From Odobenus rosmarus divergens (Eukaryota > Chordata > Mammalia > Carnivora > Odobenidae): a stretch of 64,000 nucleotides of DNA. Shown here one piece after another: positions 10,923-23,087 of this stretch (its first letter is position 1; each line of letters opens with the position of its first letter). Location of the stretch: assembly GCF_000321225.1 (NCBI RefSeq), contig NW_004450267.1:7362601-7426600 (forward strand), in the 5' to 3' direction. A program made the position numbers and the translations under genes. Under the pieces are notes generated by a model. The model did no database searches and had not been told where the DNA came from. It worked only from the letters and a program-made list of their open reading frames with translations.

Positions 10923-11139
10923 TTTTTTATTTTATAAAAGATTTTACTTATTTATTTTGGAGAGAGAGAGAGAGAGAGGAGAGAGTGCGATCACAGGGAG
11001 GGGCAGAGGGAGAGAATCGCAAACAAATTCCGTGCAGAGTGTGGAGCCCAGCATGGGGCTTAATCTCATAACCCTGAGATCATGACCTGAGCCAAAATAA
11101 AGAATCAGACACTCAACCAACTGAGGCACCCAGGCACCC
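10923..11139 (-). mobile_element. Carnivoran tRNA-derived SINE
   Basis: AAAGATTTTACTTATTTATTTT, a GA-repeat middle, ATCATGACCTGAGCC and the end GAGGCACCCAGGCACCCC. Directly adjacent to the two L1 ends. More diverged than other copies here. Confidence 0.9.
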
Positions 11140-11144
11140 CAGCT

Positions 11145-12600
11145 GAACTTTTTAAAGCAAATGAGACTGACCTTGTGAATTCCCAAGACACTAAAGAGTC
11201 CGTAATTTTAGTAGAGTCCAAACCACATGAAGAAGAAAAACTGAAACATGTCTATCACATGGATTTGGAGTTCTCTTTTAGGCCTCACTCACTGCCCCCC
11301 TTCCCTTGATGTTATTTTCAAATTCTAAGCATATGATGGACTAAAGTCCACCAGAGCTATTTCAAGCCATACTTGGCATTGCTGAAGCTCAGATACATTA
11401 TACAAAATAGCCCACAGTGTGAAACACCATGGAGATACATAATTACAGCGCAGGCTGCCAGTATTCAGCACCGTCAGCTCCTAGAATGTAGCGGGACAGC
11501 TGCTCTAGTCTCTGAAACTCAAAGGGCAGTGCCTGGGGCTGGCTAGCATTTGCCTGTGTATCCCAAGACAAATAAAGGCACCGGTCCCAATGAGGCTTGG
11601 ATGTCCCTGCTGTTACAGGATGCCGCGAGAGTTCAGCTCCCTCTATCCCAAACCTAGCTTCCTTTCCAGGGGGAATAACTCAGATGTAATGCTTTGTTCC
11701 TGCCAGAACTTGGCAGTGGGCTTTTCTCCTGTTAAAAATGTATTCCAAACAAAATTAGTTCATGAAGATGCCTCCGGTTGCTCACTGGCAGAGGAAAAAA
11801 AAAAAAAAGACATATCTGCTTGGTGGGTTGTTCTCGTTGGTGATATGTGTTTTATTTTCTGGTTTGTGTCAGATACAGCCTGAAGCCCTTCGGGGGTGCT
11901 TAGGTGCTGGCTCCTGGCACTCGTCATCTGTCCCAGCTGCTTCATCTACCAGCAAGTTCTCCAAAGTCTTTACCCTTCAGCCCAGACACTGCTGATTTGC
12001 TCCAAAATCCCAAATGCCACAGCAGGGGAGCATTCACACCATGGAGCTCTCAGGGGCTCTGGAAAACACTGCTCACCTGAAATACACTTGGACCAGAGCT
12101 GAGCACTCTATCCTGGACCCTGACTGAGTCCCTATTCCAGAAAAGGACATCCCCAGAGAAGATGGGACAGACATGAAGGGAAAAAAGTAGAGGAGGAGGA
12201 GAAGGGGAGAAAGAAGGAGAAAGAAAGAGGAAGAGAAGGAGGAAAGAGCCTGCAAAGGCTACTGTCTTGAAGCACTCCCTACTACCACCGCTCTCGCCAC
12301 CACCAGAGTCACTTGGCTCCACTCCAGCCGGGACCCAGAGAGTCCCCACAGCATTGCAGTTTCCATGCACCTACTGTGGGGAACAGGAAAGGCTTACAGG
12401 GCATTTATAAACTGCCATTTTCTGAATCTTTCTCTTGGGAAAAGATTCTGAATCCTTGGCTTAAACCCAGCCCTCCATTTTCAATGCTTATTTTGCTTCT
12501 CTTTACATATTTATAATTGTACCTGGTTTTAATAGCCTATAATTATAAATTACCAGACTCTGGGAAAGAGTAAGAAGTCTTCATATTAGAGACTTTACAC
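11145..12600. other. Intron sequence, no gene recognised
   Basis: No splice-bounded exon or repeat family is seen apart from a purine-rich GGA/GAA tract at 12177-12250. Confidence 0.5.
12177..12250. repeat. Purine-rich low-complexity tract
   Basis: About 70 bases of almost pure A/G (GGAGGAGGAGAAGGGG type). It generates spurious open frames on the minus strand. Confidence 0.85.
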
Positions 12601-12895
12601 ACAAAAAAATAACATTATAGATTACCATGGTAATCTGCAACACCATAGCAATAGATAACACTTTATCTGTACAATGGATATATCCTTAAGTGAGAAAAGC
12701 CGGTGATCAATATACCCATGTACATATAGAGAAAAATACCTAGGAGAATAAACACCAACGTATTAGCAACTGTTAGACAACTGAGTGGGTGGATTATTTT
12801 TGCTCCTATTTGCTTGTCTGCTTTTCTATATTGAACACGTGTAATTTTGTAATTAAAAATAAAGAACATAAATAAAAATAAAATAGAAACTTTGT
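12600..12895 (+). mobile_element. L1M-type 3' end
   Basis: CTTTTCTATATTGAACACGTGTAATTTTGTAAT followed by an A-rich tail is typical of old L1 3' ends. The upstream part is diverged. Confidence 0.55.
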
Positions 12896-12954
12896 TTGGA
12901 AAAAACTCCCAAAAATATTGTTGAATAAGCTCAGTTTTTTCCCATTACTCTGAA

Positions 12955-13345
12955 TGCATGTGTGCTAGAAGTCAACCCGCCTGGGTTCAAATCTTGCTTG
13001 ATGCACTTGAATGATCCTCTCTGGGTCTGATTCTTCATCTGGAAAATGAGGATAAATTAACACCTACTCCAAAGGGTGGTTTCAAAGATTAAATGAGAGT
13101 GGGACGTCTGGGTGGCTCAGTCAGTTAAGTGTCTGCCTTCAGCTCAGGTCATGATCCCAGGGTCCTGGAATCGAGTCCCACATCAGGCTCCTTGCTCAGA
13201 GGGGAGCCTGCTTCTCCCTCTCCCTCTGCTGCTCCCCCTGCTTGTGCACTCTCTCTCTCTGACCAATAAATAAATGAAATCTTTAAAAAAAAAGACTAAA
13301 TGAGATATTCCTTGTAAAGTATGTGTTAAATAAATGGCATTTCTT
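12955..13345 (+). mobile_element. MIR element split by a SINE
   Basis: MIR sense sequence (GCCTGGGTTCAAATCTTGC, CTCTGGGTCTGATTCTTCATC, GAAAATGAGGATAA) continues after the SINE (AAAGTATGTGTTAAATAAATGGC). Confidence 0.75.
13099..13290 (+). mobile_element. Carnivoran tRNA-derived SINE
   Basis: Head GACGTCTGGGTGGCTCAGTC, tail AATAAATAAATGAAATCTTT. The target duplication AAAGATTAAATGAGA (13084-13098) and its copy at 13291-13305 differ by one base. It lies inside a MIR. Confidence 0.93.
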
Positions 13346-14385
13346 ATTATTACTTGTTCTTGTATGCTTGACTTTATAGCACAGGTTTAAAACCTTGCAA
13401 ATAGTTTTCAAAATATTTTTATGCCCCTGTATGCAAATCCATCAGTGCTCCCTCCCTCTTTCAGCCCAGCCAGCGCTGGCTTCTAGGGGGGCAAGCACAC
13501 TCTTGAAGCCCATGCTACTCAGTGTGTCACAGAAATGGAAAGAAGAGGGAAGAGAAAGGAAATCAATTTGGTTTCTCTTCACCTGGGCAGGTTGACCTGT
13601 GCTGAAATTAATTATTGGAAGACACGGTAATAAATGGTTTGCTTTCAGAATCAATACTGGGCAGACGGGAGAGCTTTCCTCTGGAACAGCCTTCCCTGTT
13701 TCCTTTCTAAACCGTGTCAGTGCTTTCTGAGAGACAATAGCTTTATTCTTCCCATCCGTACGTTATTCTCGCTGTGCATGGTAAATATGTTGTCACATTG
13801 TGAAACTCTAGTGGTTACACTCTTGATACCCTTCTAAGGAGGAAATTGAGTCCGAGAATTCTCTAGAGTGGAGAGTGCTCTCATTTGGTACCCAGACTCT
13901 CTTTTCTTCCTTCTCCCTTTTCTGGGGCCCTGTGGCAGGCTCAGCTCCAGCCCAGTTTCAGAAATCAAATGGAAACACACATCTCACCAATAGACCTCCA
14001 CATCAGGTCCCCTTGGCAACCATCCAGCCCTGCCCTGCTGCCCAGTTTTGATCCTGTCCCTAAGAATCAGTCCTTCCTTACCTGATGTCCCAGGAACCCT
14101 GCCTCTGACTTGCAGCCCAGTGGCTGGAAACTTGCTATCCATTAAGAGCCTTCCCACATGCAAATTGCCCATTCTTCTCCTTGGATCTCTGAACACATTC
14201 GCTCCTGGATGCCCAGTGCTGGGTATCCAGGATCTACCGCCCCCAGGCAGAATGCACCATTATTTCATTTGCTTCCAACTGGTCAAATTAGATGGCCATT
14301 TCTTCCATAGTGTTTAACCTGAGGGTCAGGCTTCTAAGTACCTATAGCTGATCTGTCCCCTTGGCACCTGTATGGCATACTGTAT
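13345..14385. other. Intron sequence, no gene recognised
   Basis: I see no repeat family or exon. Short open frames on both strands are unsupported. Confidence 0.45.
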
Positions 14386-14545
14386 GGCACAGTATGGAAG
14401 TGGCCTAAAAAACAGACACGCAGATGCAGGGAACAAAATAGAGAGTCCAGAAATAAATCCATACTTATACGGTCAATTAGTCTATGATAAAGGAGATAAG
14501 AATATACAAAAGGGAACAGACCTACTCTTTCCAACATAGTTAAGC
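14386..14545 (+). mobile_element. Short L1 ORF2 fragment
   Basis: AACAGACACGCAGATGCAGG, AAATAAATCCATACTTATAC and GGTCAATTAGTCTATGATAA align with the same part of the longer L1 copy at 15700-15810. Confidence 0.75.
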
Positions 14546-14684
14546 AGCCCACACCAAGCTGAGTGTTGAGAGATGACAGCAGGGTATTTGATAACTTAGC
14601 CTGGAAGAGAGTGGGGCTTAGACGTATTCTATCACCACCACCCCATGGCCGCCACTGCTGCCGCAGAGGCCACTATTCATCAAG

Positions 14685-14885
14685 CACCTCCTATGAACCA
14701 AATTTTCTCTATTAGGCACTTTCCATATGTTATTTCTAACTGTCACATCACTTTTCAGGGTAGGTGTCCCTATCTCCAGTTTAGAGAAGGACACTGAGGC
14801 TCAGGGAAATAAAGTGACTGGCCCAAGACCAATAAAATGAAAGAACAGGTTGATTCCAAATGCTGTGCTTTTCTTCCTATACCCT
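14685..14885 (-). mobile_element. MIR element
   Basis: Complement of MIR: AGGCACTTTCCATATGTTATT, then ACACTGAGGCTCAGGGAAATAA. Confidence 0.65.
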
Positions 14886-14889
14886 ATGT

Positions 14890-15470
14890 CCCAACAGATA
14901 GGAAGTCACAGCTGAGAGGGAACTCTCAAACGGGCTTAGGGAGCTATCAAGGGGAAGAGATTTGGGAAACTAGTAAATTTAGTTAGTGATAGCCTGCTCC
15001 TAGCAAAAGGTGAAAAGGAAAGAAACAAAATAATCTCCTAGGTTGGTCAAGTGTCGTCCACCAGGTTGTGCTGGAAAATGGAAATGAAGACTCAGGCCAG
15101 ATCCTGGCCAAGTAAATTGTTAAATAGGCACCAACCATTGGCACATGTGTTCCAGACAAGCCAGAGAACAGGCAGAGAAAGGCAAAAGGCAGTCATAGGG
15201 TTTCCAAAGGTCTAGGGTCACACAGACCCTTTGGACTAAAAAGATGTCATAGAAGATCATGAAGGTGGTCCTAGAATCCAAGGGAAATCTTAGACAAAAG
15301 GAGGGAAAAAGTGTCACTCAGCAGTCTTGTGGCCATAGTACCAACATGTAGCTATCTGAGGGATTACCCAGATACGCACATCGAGAGAGGACTAAGAACT
15401 GGTTCTAGGGTGGACCCTGCCAGGCCTCATCCCAGAGACATCTAAAGTTCTTGTGAATTGAGAGAGTCTA
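14890..15470. other. Intron sequence, nothing recognised
   Basis: No exon or repeat family can be supported in this stretch. Confidence 0.45.
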
Positions 15471-16398
15471 CGGCAAGGTGGTTGAGAGCCTGGACTCTGG
15501 AGCTAGACTACCAGGGCTTGAATCCCAGCTCCACCATTTCCTAGCTCTGGCAACTTGTGCTAATCATTTAACCTCTTTGCCTCAGATTTCTTATTTGTAA
15601 ATGTAGAAATCCCTAACTCAAGTACAAAGCTGGAGGTAACACAATCCCAGATTTCAAGATATACTACAAAGCTGTAGCAATCAAAACAGTATGGTATTGG
15701 CATAAAAACAGACACATAGATGCATGGAACAGAATAGAAAGTCCATAAATAAACCCACACTTATACAGTCAATTAATCTATGATAAAAGAGGAAAGAATA
15801 TACAATAGGAAAAAGACATTCTTCAACAAATGGTGCTGGGAAAACTGGACAGCTACATGCAAAAGAAAGAAACTGGACCACTTCCTTATACCACATACAA
15901 AAATAAACTCAAAATGGTTTAAAAACCTATATGTGAGACCTGAAACCATAAAACTCTTAGAAGAAATCATAGGCAGTAATTTCTTTGACACTGGCCATAG
16001 AAACATTTTTCTAGACATGTTTCCTCAGGTAAGGGAAACAAAAGCAAAATTAAACTACTGGTACTACACCAAAATAAAAAGCTTTGCACAGCAAAGGAAA
16101 CCATCAACAAAACAAAAAAGCAATCTACTGAATGGCAGAAGATATTTGCAAATTATATATCCAATGAGGAGTTAATATCCAAAATATATAAAGGACTTAT
16201 ACAACTCAACACCAATAAACCAAATAATCCAATTAAAAAATGAGCAGAGGACCTAAACATTTTCCCAAAGAAGATATACAAATGACCAACAGACATATGA
16301 AAAGATACCCAATATCACTAGTCACCAGGGAAATGCAAATTAAAACCACAATGAGATATCACTTTATAACTATCAGAATGGTTAAAATAAAAAACATG

Positions 16399-16614
16399 GG
16401 CGCCTGGGTGGCTCAGTTGGTTAAGCGACTGCCTTCGGCTCAGGTCATGATTCTGGAGTCCCGGGATCGAGTCCCACATCGGGCTCCCTGCTCAGCAGGG
16501 AGTCTGCTTCTCCCTCTGACCCTCTTCCCTCTCGTGCTTTCTATCTCTCATTCTCTCTCTCTCTCAGATAAATAAATAAAATCTTTAAAAAATAAATAAA
16601 TAAATAAATAAAAA
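16399..16614 (+). mobile_element. Carnivoran tRNA-derived SINE inside the L1
   Basis: Clean head (GGCGCCTGGGTGGCTCAGTTG), CT-rich middle and an expanded AAAT-repeat tail. Perfect target duplication AAATAAAAAACATG at 16385-16398 and 16615-16628. Third layer of a nest (MIR, L1, SINE). Confidence 0.95.
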
Positions 16615-16937
16615 AAATAAAAAACATGAGAAATGTTGGCAAGGATATGAAGAAAAAGGAACCCTCATGTACTGTTGGTAGGAATGCAACCATTTCTACC
16701 ACAGTGCTGTAGCCACTATGGAAAAATAGTGTGGAGGCTCCTCAAAAAATTAAAAGTAGAACTACCATATGATCCAGTAATACTACTACTGGGTATTTAC
16801 CCAAAGAATACAAAAACACTAATTCAAAAAGATATTTGTATCCCTATGTTTATTGGAGCATTATTTATAATAGCCAAGATATGGAAGCAACCCAAACCCA
16901 AGTGTCCATTGATAGAGGAGTGGATAAAGATGATGTG

Positions 16938-16972
16938 GTGTGTATGTGTGTGTGTGCGCATGAGTGTGTGTT
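16938..16972. repeat. GT-type simple repeat in the L1
   Basis: Imperfect GT dinucleotide run within the L1 3' part. Confidence 0.8.
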
Positions 16973-17591
16973 TATGTATAAAGGAATATTAATATATATT
17001 TAAAAATATATAGTAAAGGTTCTTAGTGGAATATTAATATGTAATATTATATATAATATACATATAATGGAATATTACTCAGCCATCAAAAAGAATGAAA
17101 TCTTGCCATTTGCAACAACATGGATGAACCTAGAAGTTATAATGCTTAAGTGAGAGAAGTCAGTCAGGGATAGACAAATACCATATGATTTCACTCATAT
17201 GTAGAATTTAAGAAATAAAATAAATGAACAAAGAGAAAAAGAGACAAAAAAATGAACTCTTAAATACAGAGAATAAACAGGTGGTTGCTAGAGGGGAGGT
17301 GAGTGGGGGGGATGGGTGAAATAGATAAAGGGATTAATAGAACACTTATATTGATAAGCACTGAGAAATGTATAGAATGGCTGAATTATTATATTGTACA
17401 CCTGAAACTAATTTAAGATTGTATGTTAATCATACTTGAATAAAAAATATTGAAAAAAGAAACACCTAACTCATTGATGTTATGAGGATTAAGTGAGTTA
17501 ATATAGGAAAAATAGAACAGTGTCCAGCACACAGAAAGTACTCAGTAAGTGTCATGCTACTATCGTTATTGTTGTTGGTATTAGGGTCTCT

Positions 17592-18310
17592 TCAATAGGG
17601 AGAAGCCAAAAATGTCTATCAATGAACATGATACACTGAATCAAAAGAAGTATGACTAGATGAGCTATCTTGGACTTAGAATCAATATACTGAACATAAA
17701 ATCAGTATACAGTATAATTCTTTTGTCTAATTTACTTTTTGGGTTTTTATTTTTGCCTTTAAAATCCTTTTGGGAAAGGCCAGTATTATTCATTTCTCAA
17801 AAAAGAGAATTTTTGTAAGAGATAAATAACTTCACTACATATAAGGTAGCAGAAAAAGAGGGTTAACGGTACAGTATGATGGTAGCTATCCCAGCTGGAA
17901 AAATCATGGAAACTTAGTGGGGCTGGGGAAATGCACAGAGTAAGGATTACCATTTCCTCTTGTCAAGATTGGTTTCCTAGGACTTCAACTGAAATTATTT
18001 TTTAGTATTTTTTCAATGAAAAAAAAAAAACATGGAAGAGTCCAAAAACCTCACTCAAAATATGACTCAAAAAATGCTTCTTCCCAAGTGTCAGATCCTG
18101 GGCAGGGCTATCCAGGTTGACCTCAGTTCAGTGCAGTCTCACTAATTCTAACAGGGTGGCTCTCACTTAGGCCCCAGGCTATATGATTCTGGGGCCTGTG
18201 TTCTTATGAATATTCATCTAATCTACTTCTCTCCCATTTATTATTCTTAGAATTAGAAGGGATCTCAGAGATAATCTGACCTGATATCCATCCCACAAAG
18301 AAATCCTCTC
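17592..18310. other. Intron sequence, nothing recognised
   Basis: No exon or repeat family is supported. An A run lies at 18019-18030. Confidence 0.4.
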
Positions 18311-18319
18311 TGTACCATT

Positions 18320-19650
18320 CATTTACTTTTTCAAGTGCCAATTGCATGTTAGGCTCACTGTGCCAGGCATTGAGATAAAAAGACTAATGAGACAAAATTC
18401 ATGCTCTAAGGAAGTCACAGTCCAGCTGGGGAGTGAGGCTGGCATAAAATTAATGATGACACTGCATGCTAACTACCATGACAGGGATGTGGCCAAAATA
18501 AGTGGATGCCTAGAAAAGGGGCATTCAACCAAACCATGGAGACCACTTCTTCCAAGAAGAGATGATACTTGAGATGAGTGTTTCAAGATGAACAGAAGCT
18601 GGCCAGGGGTGGTCAGACTTAAATAAATGGGAATGATGAAAGAGCAGACAGCACTGCACTTGAGAGCATGGCATGTTCAGGTACAAACCGGGACAGCAGG
18701 AGTATGGGGGGTGGGGGGTAGAGGGAGCACATTATGGATAAGAGAGAAAGCCAGAGAGGCAGTAGCCAGGTGATAAAAGGTTTATGATATCAACAGTTTG
18801 AACTTTATCCTAATGGGAAGCCATCTACGGGTTCCATAACTGATGGAATAGCATGATGAGATGTGCATTTCAGGAAAACCACTCTTACGGCAGTGTGGGG
18901 AAGGATTTAAGAAGACTATGACGAATTAGGGAAAACAGGAGGATAGTGTGACAAACCAAAGAAGAGATAATGAGACTGTGATCTCAGGCAGTGGCAATGG
19001 AGATGAAAGGAAAGGGACACATAAAGAGGTAGTAGCGTTAGTAGGACTTTGCAAAGGACACATGAGGGGTGAGAGCAAAGCAGAAGTCAAGAATGATTCC
19101 CAAGTGTCTGGCTCGAGCAACTGGGTGGATGGTGTCCTTCACTGGCGTGGGGGATACAGGAGGAAGAGCACACCGGGAAGGGGTGGAAAATGATAAAATA
19201 AATTTTGGATATACTGGTTTTGAGAATCCTCTGAGAAATCGAAGTGGAGGTATCCAGAGAGTCAATGGGTTTAGGAATAGGTTGCGCAGGGGTGAGATCA
19301 GAGATAAGACATGGATTTCAGAGCCATCAGACTAATGGTGGCAGTTGAGGCTAGGAAAGAGTATAAAATCATGTCTGGAGTGTACAGTGAGAAGAGACAG
19401 TCTGAGGAAATCCTTGGGAAAAGGGAGAAGAGTCTGAGAAGGACCAGCCAGAAAGACATAAGGAAACCAAGAGAGCATGGTGTCATGGAAGGCTGGGAGA
19501 GGAGAATTTAAAAAGGAGGAAATCGCCGCTAGGATCAAATGCTTCCCGAAACCAATTAATATCTGAAAAGTGTCCTTTGGATTTAGCAAGAAAAAAGCCC
19601 AGTTGAAGACTTCGGTAAGATTAACCTCAGCTGCCCAGAGGGAACAGAAG
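18320..19650 (-). mobile_element. L2 LINE, ORF2 C-terminal and 3' portion
   Basis: This reads as the complement of L2. From low to high coordinates it has the 3' UTR-like part (GTGCCAGGCATTGAGA, GGAAGTCACAGTCCAGC), then coding remnants. The minus-strand frame 19038-19265 contains ARARHLGIILDFCFALTPHV, matching the post-palm L2 reverse-transcriptase motif (Q-A-K-N-L-G-V-I-L-D type). The ORF is full of interruptions. This is the longest L2 piece in the window. Confidence 0.75.
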
Positions 19651-19659
19651 TCCAATGGC

Positions 19660-20265
19660 AGGGGTCAAAGGGCATCTAGGAAGTAGAGATGGCAAATAAA
19701 GACTCTTCTCTCAAACACCTGGGCTACGAAGGAAAGGAGAAACACCAGGGAAGTAGTCTAAACTACCAGAAAAGGTAGTCTAAGTTTCTTTTTATTTATT
19801 TTTTGTTTGTTTGTTTTTAAGATAGGAAAGACTTGAGGATGTTTATATCCTAAGGGAATAAAGTGTCACCTCTACCAGAAAACCTCCAGTAGTAAGAAGC
19901 ACAAGACATCACAAGGTATTTCATTCTGATTTTGGACAGCTCATAAAAAATCAACCATGGGTTAGAAGTTACACCTGAATTAAACTAAAACTGGCTTCAC
20001 TATCCCTTCCGCCCTTACTTCTTCTACCAGAAGCCTTCAATTATCAAGCCTATCCCCTTGCCTTCCATAAAACATTATTTACTCAAAACAGAATATATCC
20101 AGTTACTTGGATTTCACTATCCTAGCAGTCTTCTGACAGTCAAGTACAGTTTGCCAATATCCTTTTGAATACATATTTTCTCAAATTAGGCACAATACTA
20201 CATATGTGATTTAAATAGCCAGTGGATAGAGAAATCCTTACTTCTCTGGTTTAGTGATTATACAC
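19660..20265. other. Intron sequence, nothing recognised
   Basis: A short T-rich run at 19787-19820. No exon or repeat family is supported. Confidence 0.4.
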
Positions 20266-20267
20266 TT

Positions 20268-20812
20268 GATCATTGATCAACAATGAACTTGAACTGTGCA
20301 GGTCTATTTATATGTGGGTTTTTTTTTTTTTTTTGGATAAATACAGTAGAGTCCTGTAAATGTATTTTCTATTCCTTATGGTTTTCTTAACATTTTCTTT
20401 TCTCTAGCCTACTTTATTGTAAGAACATAGCACACAAGGGCACCTGGGTGGCTCAGTCATTAAGTGTCTGCCTTCGGCTCAGGTCATGATCCCACAGTCC
20501 TGGGATCGAGCCCCGCCTCGGACTCCCTGCTCTGCAAGAAGCCTGCCTCTCCCTCTCCCACTCCCCCTGCTTGTTTCTGTCTCTGGCAAATAAATAAAAT
20601 CTTAAAAAAAAAAAAAAAAAGAACATAGGACATAATACATATAACATAAAAATATGTGTTAATTGACTGTTTATATTATCAGTAAGTCTTCTGGTCAACA
20701 GCAGGCTATAGGCAGTTTTTGAGGAGTCAAAAGTTATATGTAGATTTTTGACTACACAAGCTTTGGTGCCTAACCCCCTGTGTTATTCAAGGGTCAACTG
20801 TATTTAAATTTA
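20268..20812. mobile_element. Old interspersed repeat with terminal-inverted-repeat-like ends, split by a SINE
   Basis: The block ends in TTCAAGGGTCAACTG and starts with a degraded TTGAACTGTGCAGG-type sequence. The inside (GTAAATGTATTTTCTATTCC, ATGTGTTAATTGACTGTTTAT) matches a mammal-wide repeat whose name I cannot assign with certainty. Confidence 0.5.
20438..20618 (+). mobile_element. Carnivoran tRNA-derived SINE
   Basis: Head GGGCACCTGGGTGGCTCAGT, poly-A tail of about 17. The target duplication AAGAACATAGCACA (20421-20434) and its copy at 20619-20632 differ by one base. Confidence 0.94.
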
Positions 20813-20814
20813 TA

Positions 20815-22858
20815 TCATTACTCAGAAGGCTTTACTATTTCCACTTTAAAAGCAAAGTCTAAACACTTTCATCTAAAGGTCAATGTTCTTGAGAGTCTAG
20901 ACACAACCTATACTCCTTTGAGCTTTTCTACAATGATTTGCTCTCTCTCATGTAGAATCCTCCACTCTCAACAACATATAGATGTTTTATTTACAGTGTC
21001 ACCAAATTTACAGATGTCAGGAAATTTGAGGACTGTCATCACCACCATAGCTTCCCTTGAACCAGAAGTGAAATCATATTAGAACAGCATTTCCCATATC
21101 CTCCATGTGATGGAGCAGACCATGGTCCTCTCTAGCAGTCAGTTTTTTCTTCTTCTTACCGCTCTAGTACTTCTCCATATTGTTTACTACCCTGAGGTTT
21201 GTAGTCTCATACTGATGGGATCCTTTCTGATATACCTTCATCCCTCCTATTAGAATGAGTCCTTTAAACAAAAAGTCCTCTAGTCTCACCATTTTCTAGT
21301 TATGAGCTCAACACCCTGAAGTCTCAGGAATGTTTTGTATTTGTATTCTGGTATTAAAATTTAAGTACATAAGTACATATATATATTGCATATACATATT
21401 ACAATAATATATATACGTATATATGTGTGTGTGTATATATACATATTGCAGGCAATTGTATTTGTATTTTCCTACCTAAGGTGACCTAAGGGCATCTCCT
21501 TCACAAGGTGCTTCTTTCTATGCCACCTCTATGGCACCCCACATATCTGGTTTTGGCTTTATTAGGATAATTTTTTCCTTCCACTTCAAATTTCACTTCA
21601 GTCTTTCTAGATAGATCAGCAAAGCTTTCTGCCAAATCTTCCCTAATCTTTATGAGATGCACCCTCCCCTTACCAGAAGTCCATCATCCTGGCTTTGTAG
21701 GATATACTCCAGAACACTTCTGAAAACACCATCTACATAGGCAGCCATTTGTTTTTCAATGCCTCCCCTCTTTTCCATAGTCCCTGCCCACATGGAACAA
21801 GAGATAAAAACGCCACCTGTGCTTTTGAGTCTTTCAGTTTGCTCCCCAGAACCTAAAGTCATTAGGAATGCAGTCTCAATTTCTTCTGAATGTGCCATTT
21901 GTTCCACACAGGAAGCAGAGGTGGGGGACAATTCATGGTCTTGATAAGAGGCTCTTGGTAGGCTTTATCTTGGATATTGGCTCCCTCTCAATTTCCACAT
22001 CAAGTGTATATAAAGTGACCTTCAAAACCCATGGTTGGGAATTATCCACAATATAACATTTCTTCTTCCTGAGAGTGGTCCCAAGAGCCCTCCCCTCAGC
22101 TCATGCAACTTTTCCCTGGTGCTCCATGGAGGGAATGTCCTGAATCCACTCCAATGGGACAAATGTCATGCAAGATCCAAAGGGTAAGACTGTCCTTCAT
22201 TTCTCTGCTATTTCACATTCTTCCACTTGCCCACTTCGTGACATTAATTTCTCTGCATTTTCCTGGCTTTCTTCCTCACTATTTTTTTCATCCTGCTGAA
22301 GAAAGTTTTATCCTCTCTAAGAAGCTGGAGTGTGAAAAAGCATCTATTGAAGCTTTCCCACCTTTTCCTTCTGCTTGCGTTTGCAGTGCTATAATTGGTC
22401 ACCATCTCAGGCATGAAAAGAAAGATGGAACTTACTCCAAAGATCACTACACCATCCCCTAGACAGGCATATTTATTGGATCACCAAATGAACTAATGGT
22501 TTATCTTGGTTTTGCTGGAAACACTCCTTGAAAACCCTGAAAGAATAAAGATTAGGCTTCCTTTCAAACTATGGGACTTCTTAGAGGGTTAGAATATATT
22601 TAATGCATGTTTCTCTTTGGATCATGATTTCCTCAAGATGGAAACTGTTCTATCTCTTTAATTTCTCAAGGTGCCCAACGCAGACTTGATGGGCTTGGGA
22701 ACTGATGAGTACTACTGTCTGACTCTGAGGGCAGGGACTTTCTACCCCTATGGATTCCCTATTCTACCTGCCCTTGGAGCTCTAGTAAGTTAGCTGATTA
22801 CACTTTGAAGATCTTTGATGGGTAAGGTCAATGATAGGTCCACTAAAATGTTTCCCTT
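20815..22858. other. Intron sequence with one AT/GT repeat, no gene recognised
   Basis: Contains the TA/TG repeat at 21368-21450. The minus-strand frame 21650-21931 (93 codons) and plus-strand frame 22103-22462 (119 codons) have no recognised family and no exon signals. Confidence 0.45.
21368..21450. repeat. Alternating TA/TG simple repeat
   Basis: Purine-pyrimidine alternating tract (ACATATATATAT, GTGTGTGTGTATATATAC). Confidence 0.85.
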
Positions 22859-22875
22859 CCATTTTTGCCTACTTT

Positions 22876-23070
22876 TTAAAAAAATATTTTATTTACTTAT
22901 TTGACAGAGAGAGACCCAGCAAGAGAGGGAACACAAGCACAGGGGAGTGGGAGAGGGAGAAGCAGGCTTCCCAATGAGCAGGGAGCCCGATGCGGGGCTC
23001 GGTTCCAGGACTCTGGGATCATGACCTGAGCCGAAGGCAGATGCTCAATGACTGAACCACCCAGGCGCCC
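22876..23070 (-). mobile_element. Carnivoran tRNA-derived SINE
   Basis: Begins with A/T-rich tail complement, ATTTTATTTACTTATTTGACAG, and ends ACCACCCAGGCGCCC. The target duplication CCATTTTTGCCTA(C/T)TTT lies at about 22859-22875 and 23071-23087. Confidence 0.93.
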
Positions 23071-23087
23071 CCATTTTTGCCTATTTT

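Larger units (their letters stand above)
15621..17457 (+). mobile_element. 5'-truncated L1 with ORF2 C-terminal part and 3' UTR
   Basis: About 1.6 kb of L1 once the internal SINE is removed. Landmarks are CAAAGCTGTAGCAATCAAAACAG-like sequence, AAATGGTGCTGGGAAAACTGG and AAGGAATATT...CTCAGCCATCAAAAAGAATG near the end. ORF2 is broken by stops. Open remnants include 15780-16175 (MIKEERIYNRKKTFFNKWCW). Flanking target duplications (15605-15620 and 17458-17473) match at 14 of 16 bases. Confidence 0.88.
15475..17590 (+). mobile_element. MIR element split by an L1
   Basis: The left half 15475-15620 (GACTCTGGAGCTAGACTACC, AGCTCCACCATTTCCTAGC) and right half 17474-17590 (GAGGATTAAGTGAGTTAATA, AGCACACAGAAAGTACTCAG) make one MIR. 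The L1 landed between them. Confidence 0.8.

Noticed and set aside
15780..16175. 131-codon + strand frame
   Set aside because: Remnant of L1 ORF2 in a truncated copy, not a gene.
19038..19265. 75-codon minus-strand frame
   Set aside because: Remnant of the L2 reverse-transcriptase ORF.
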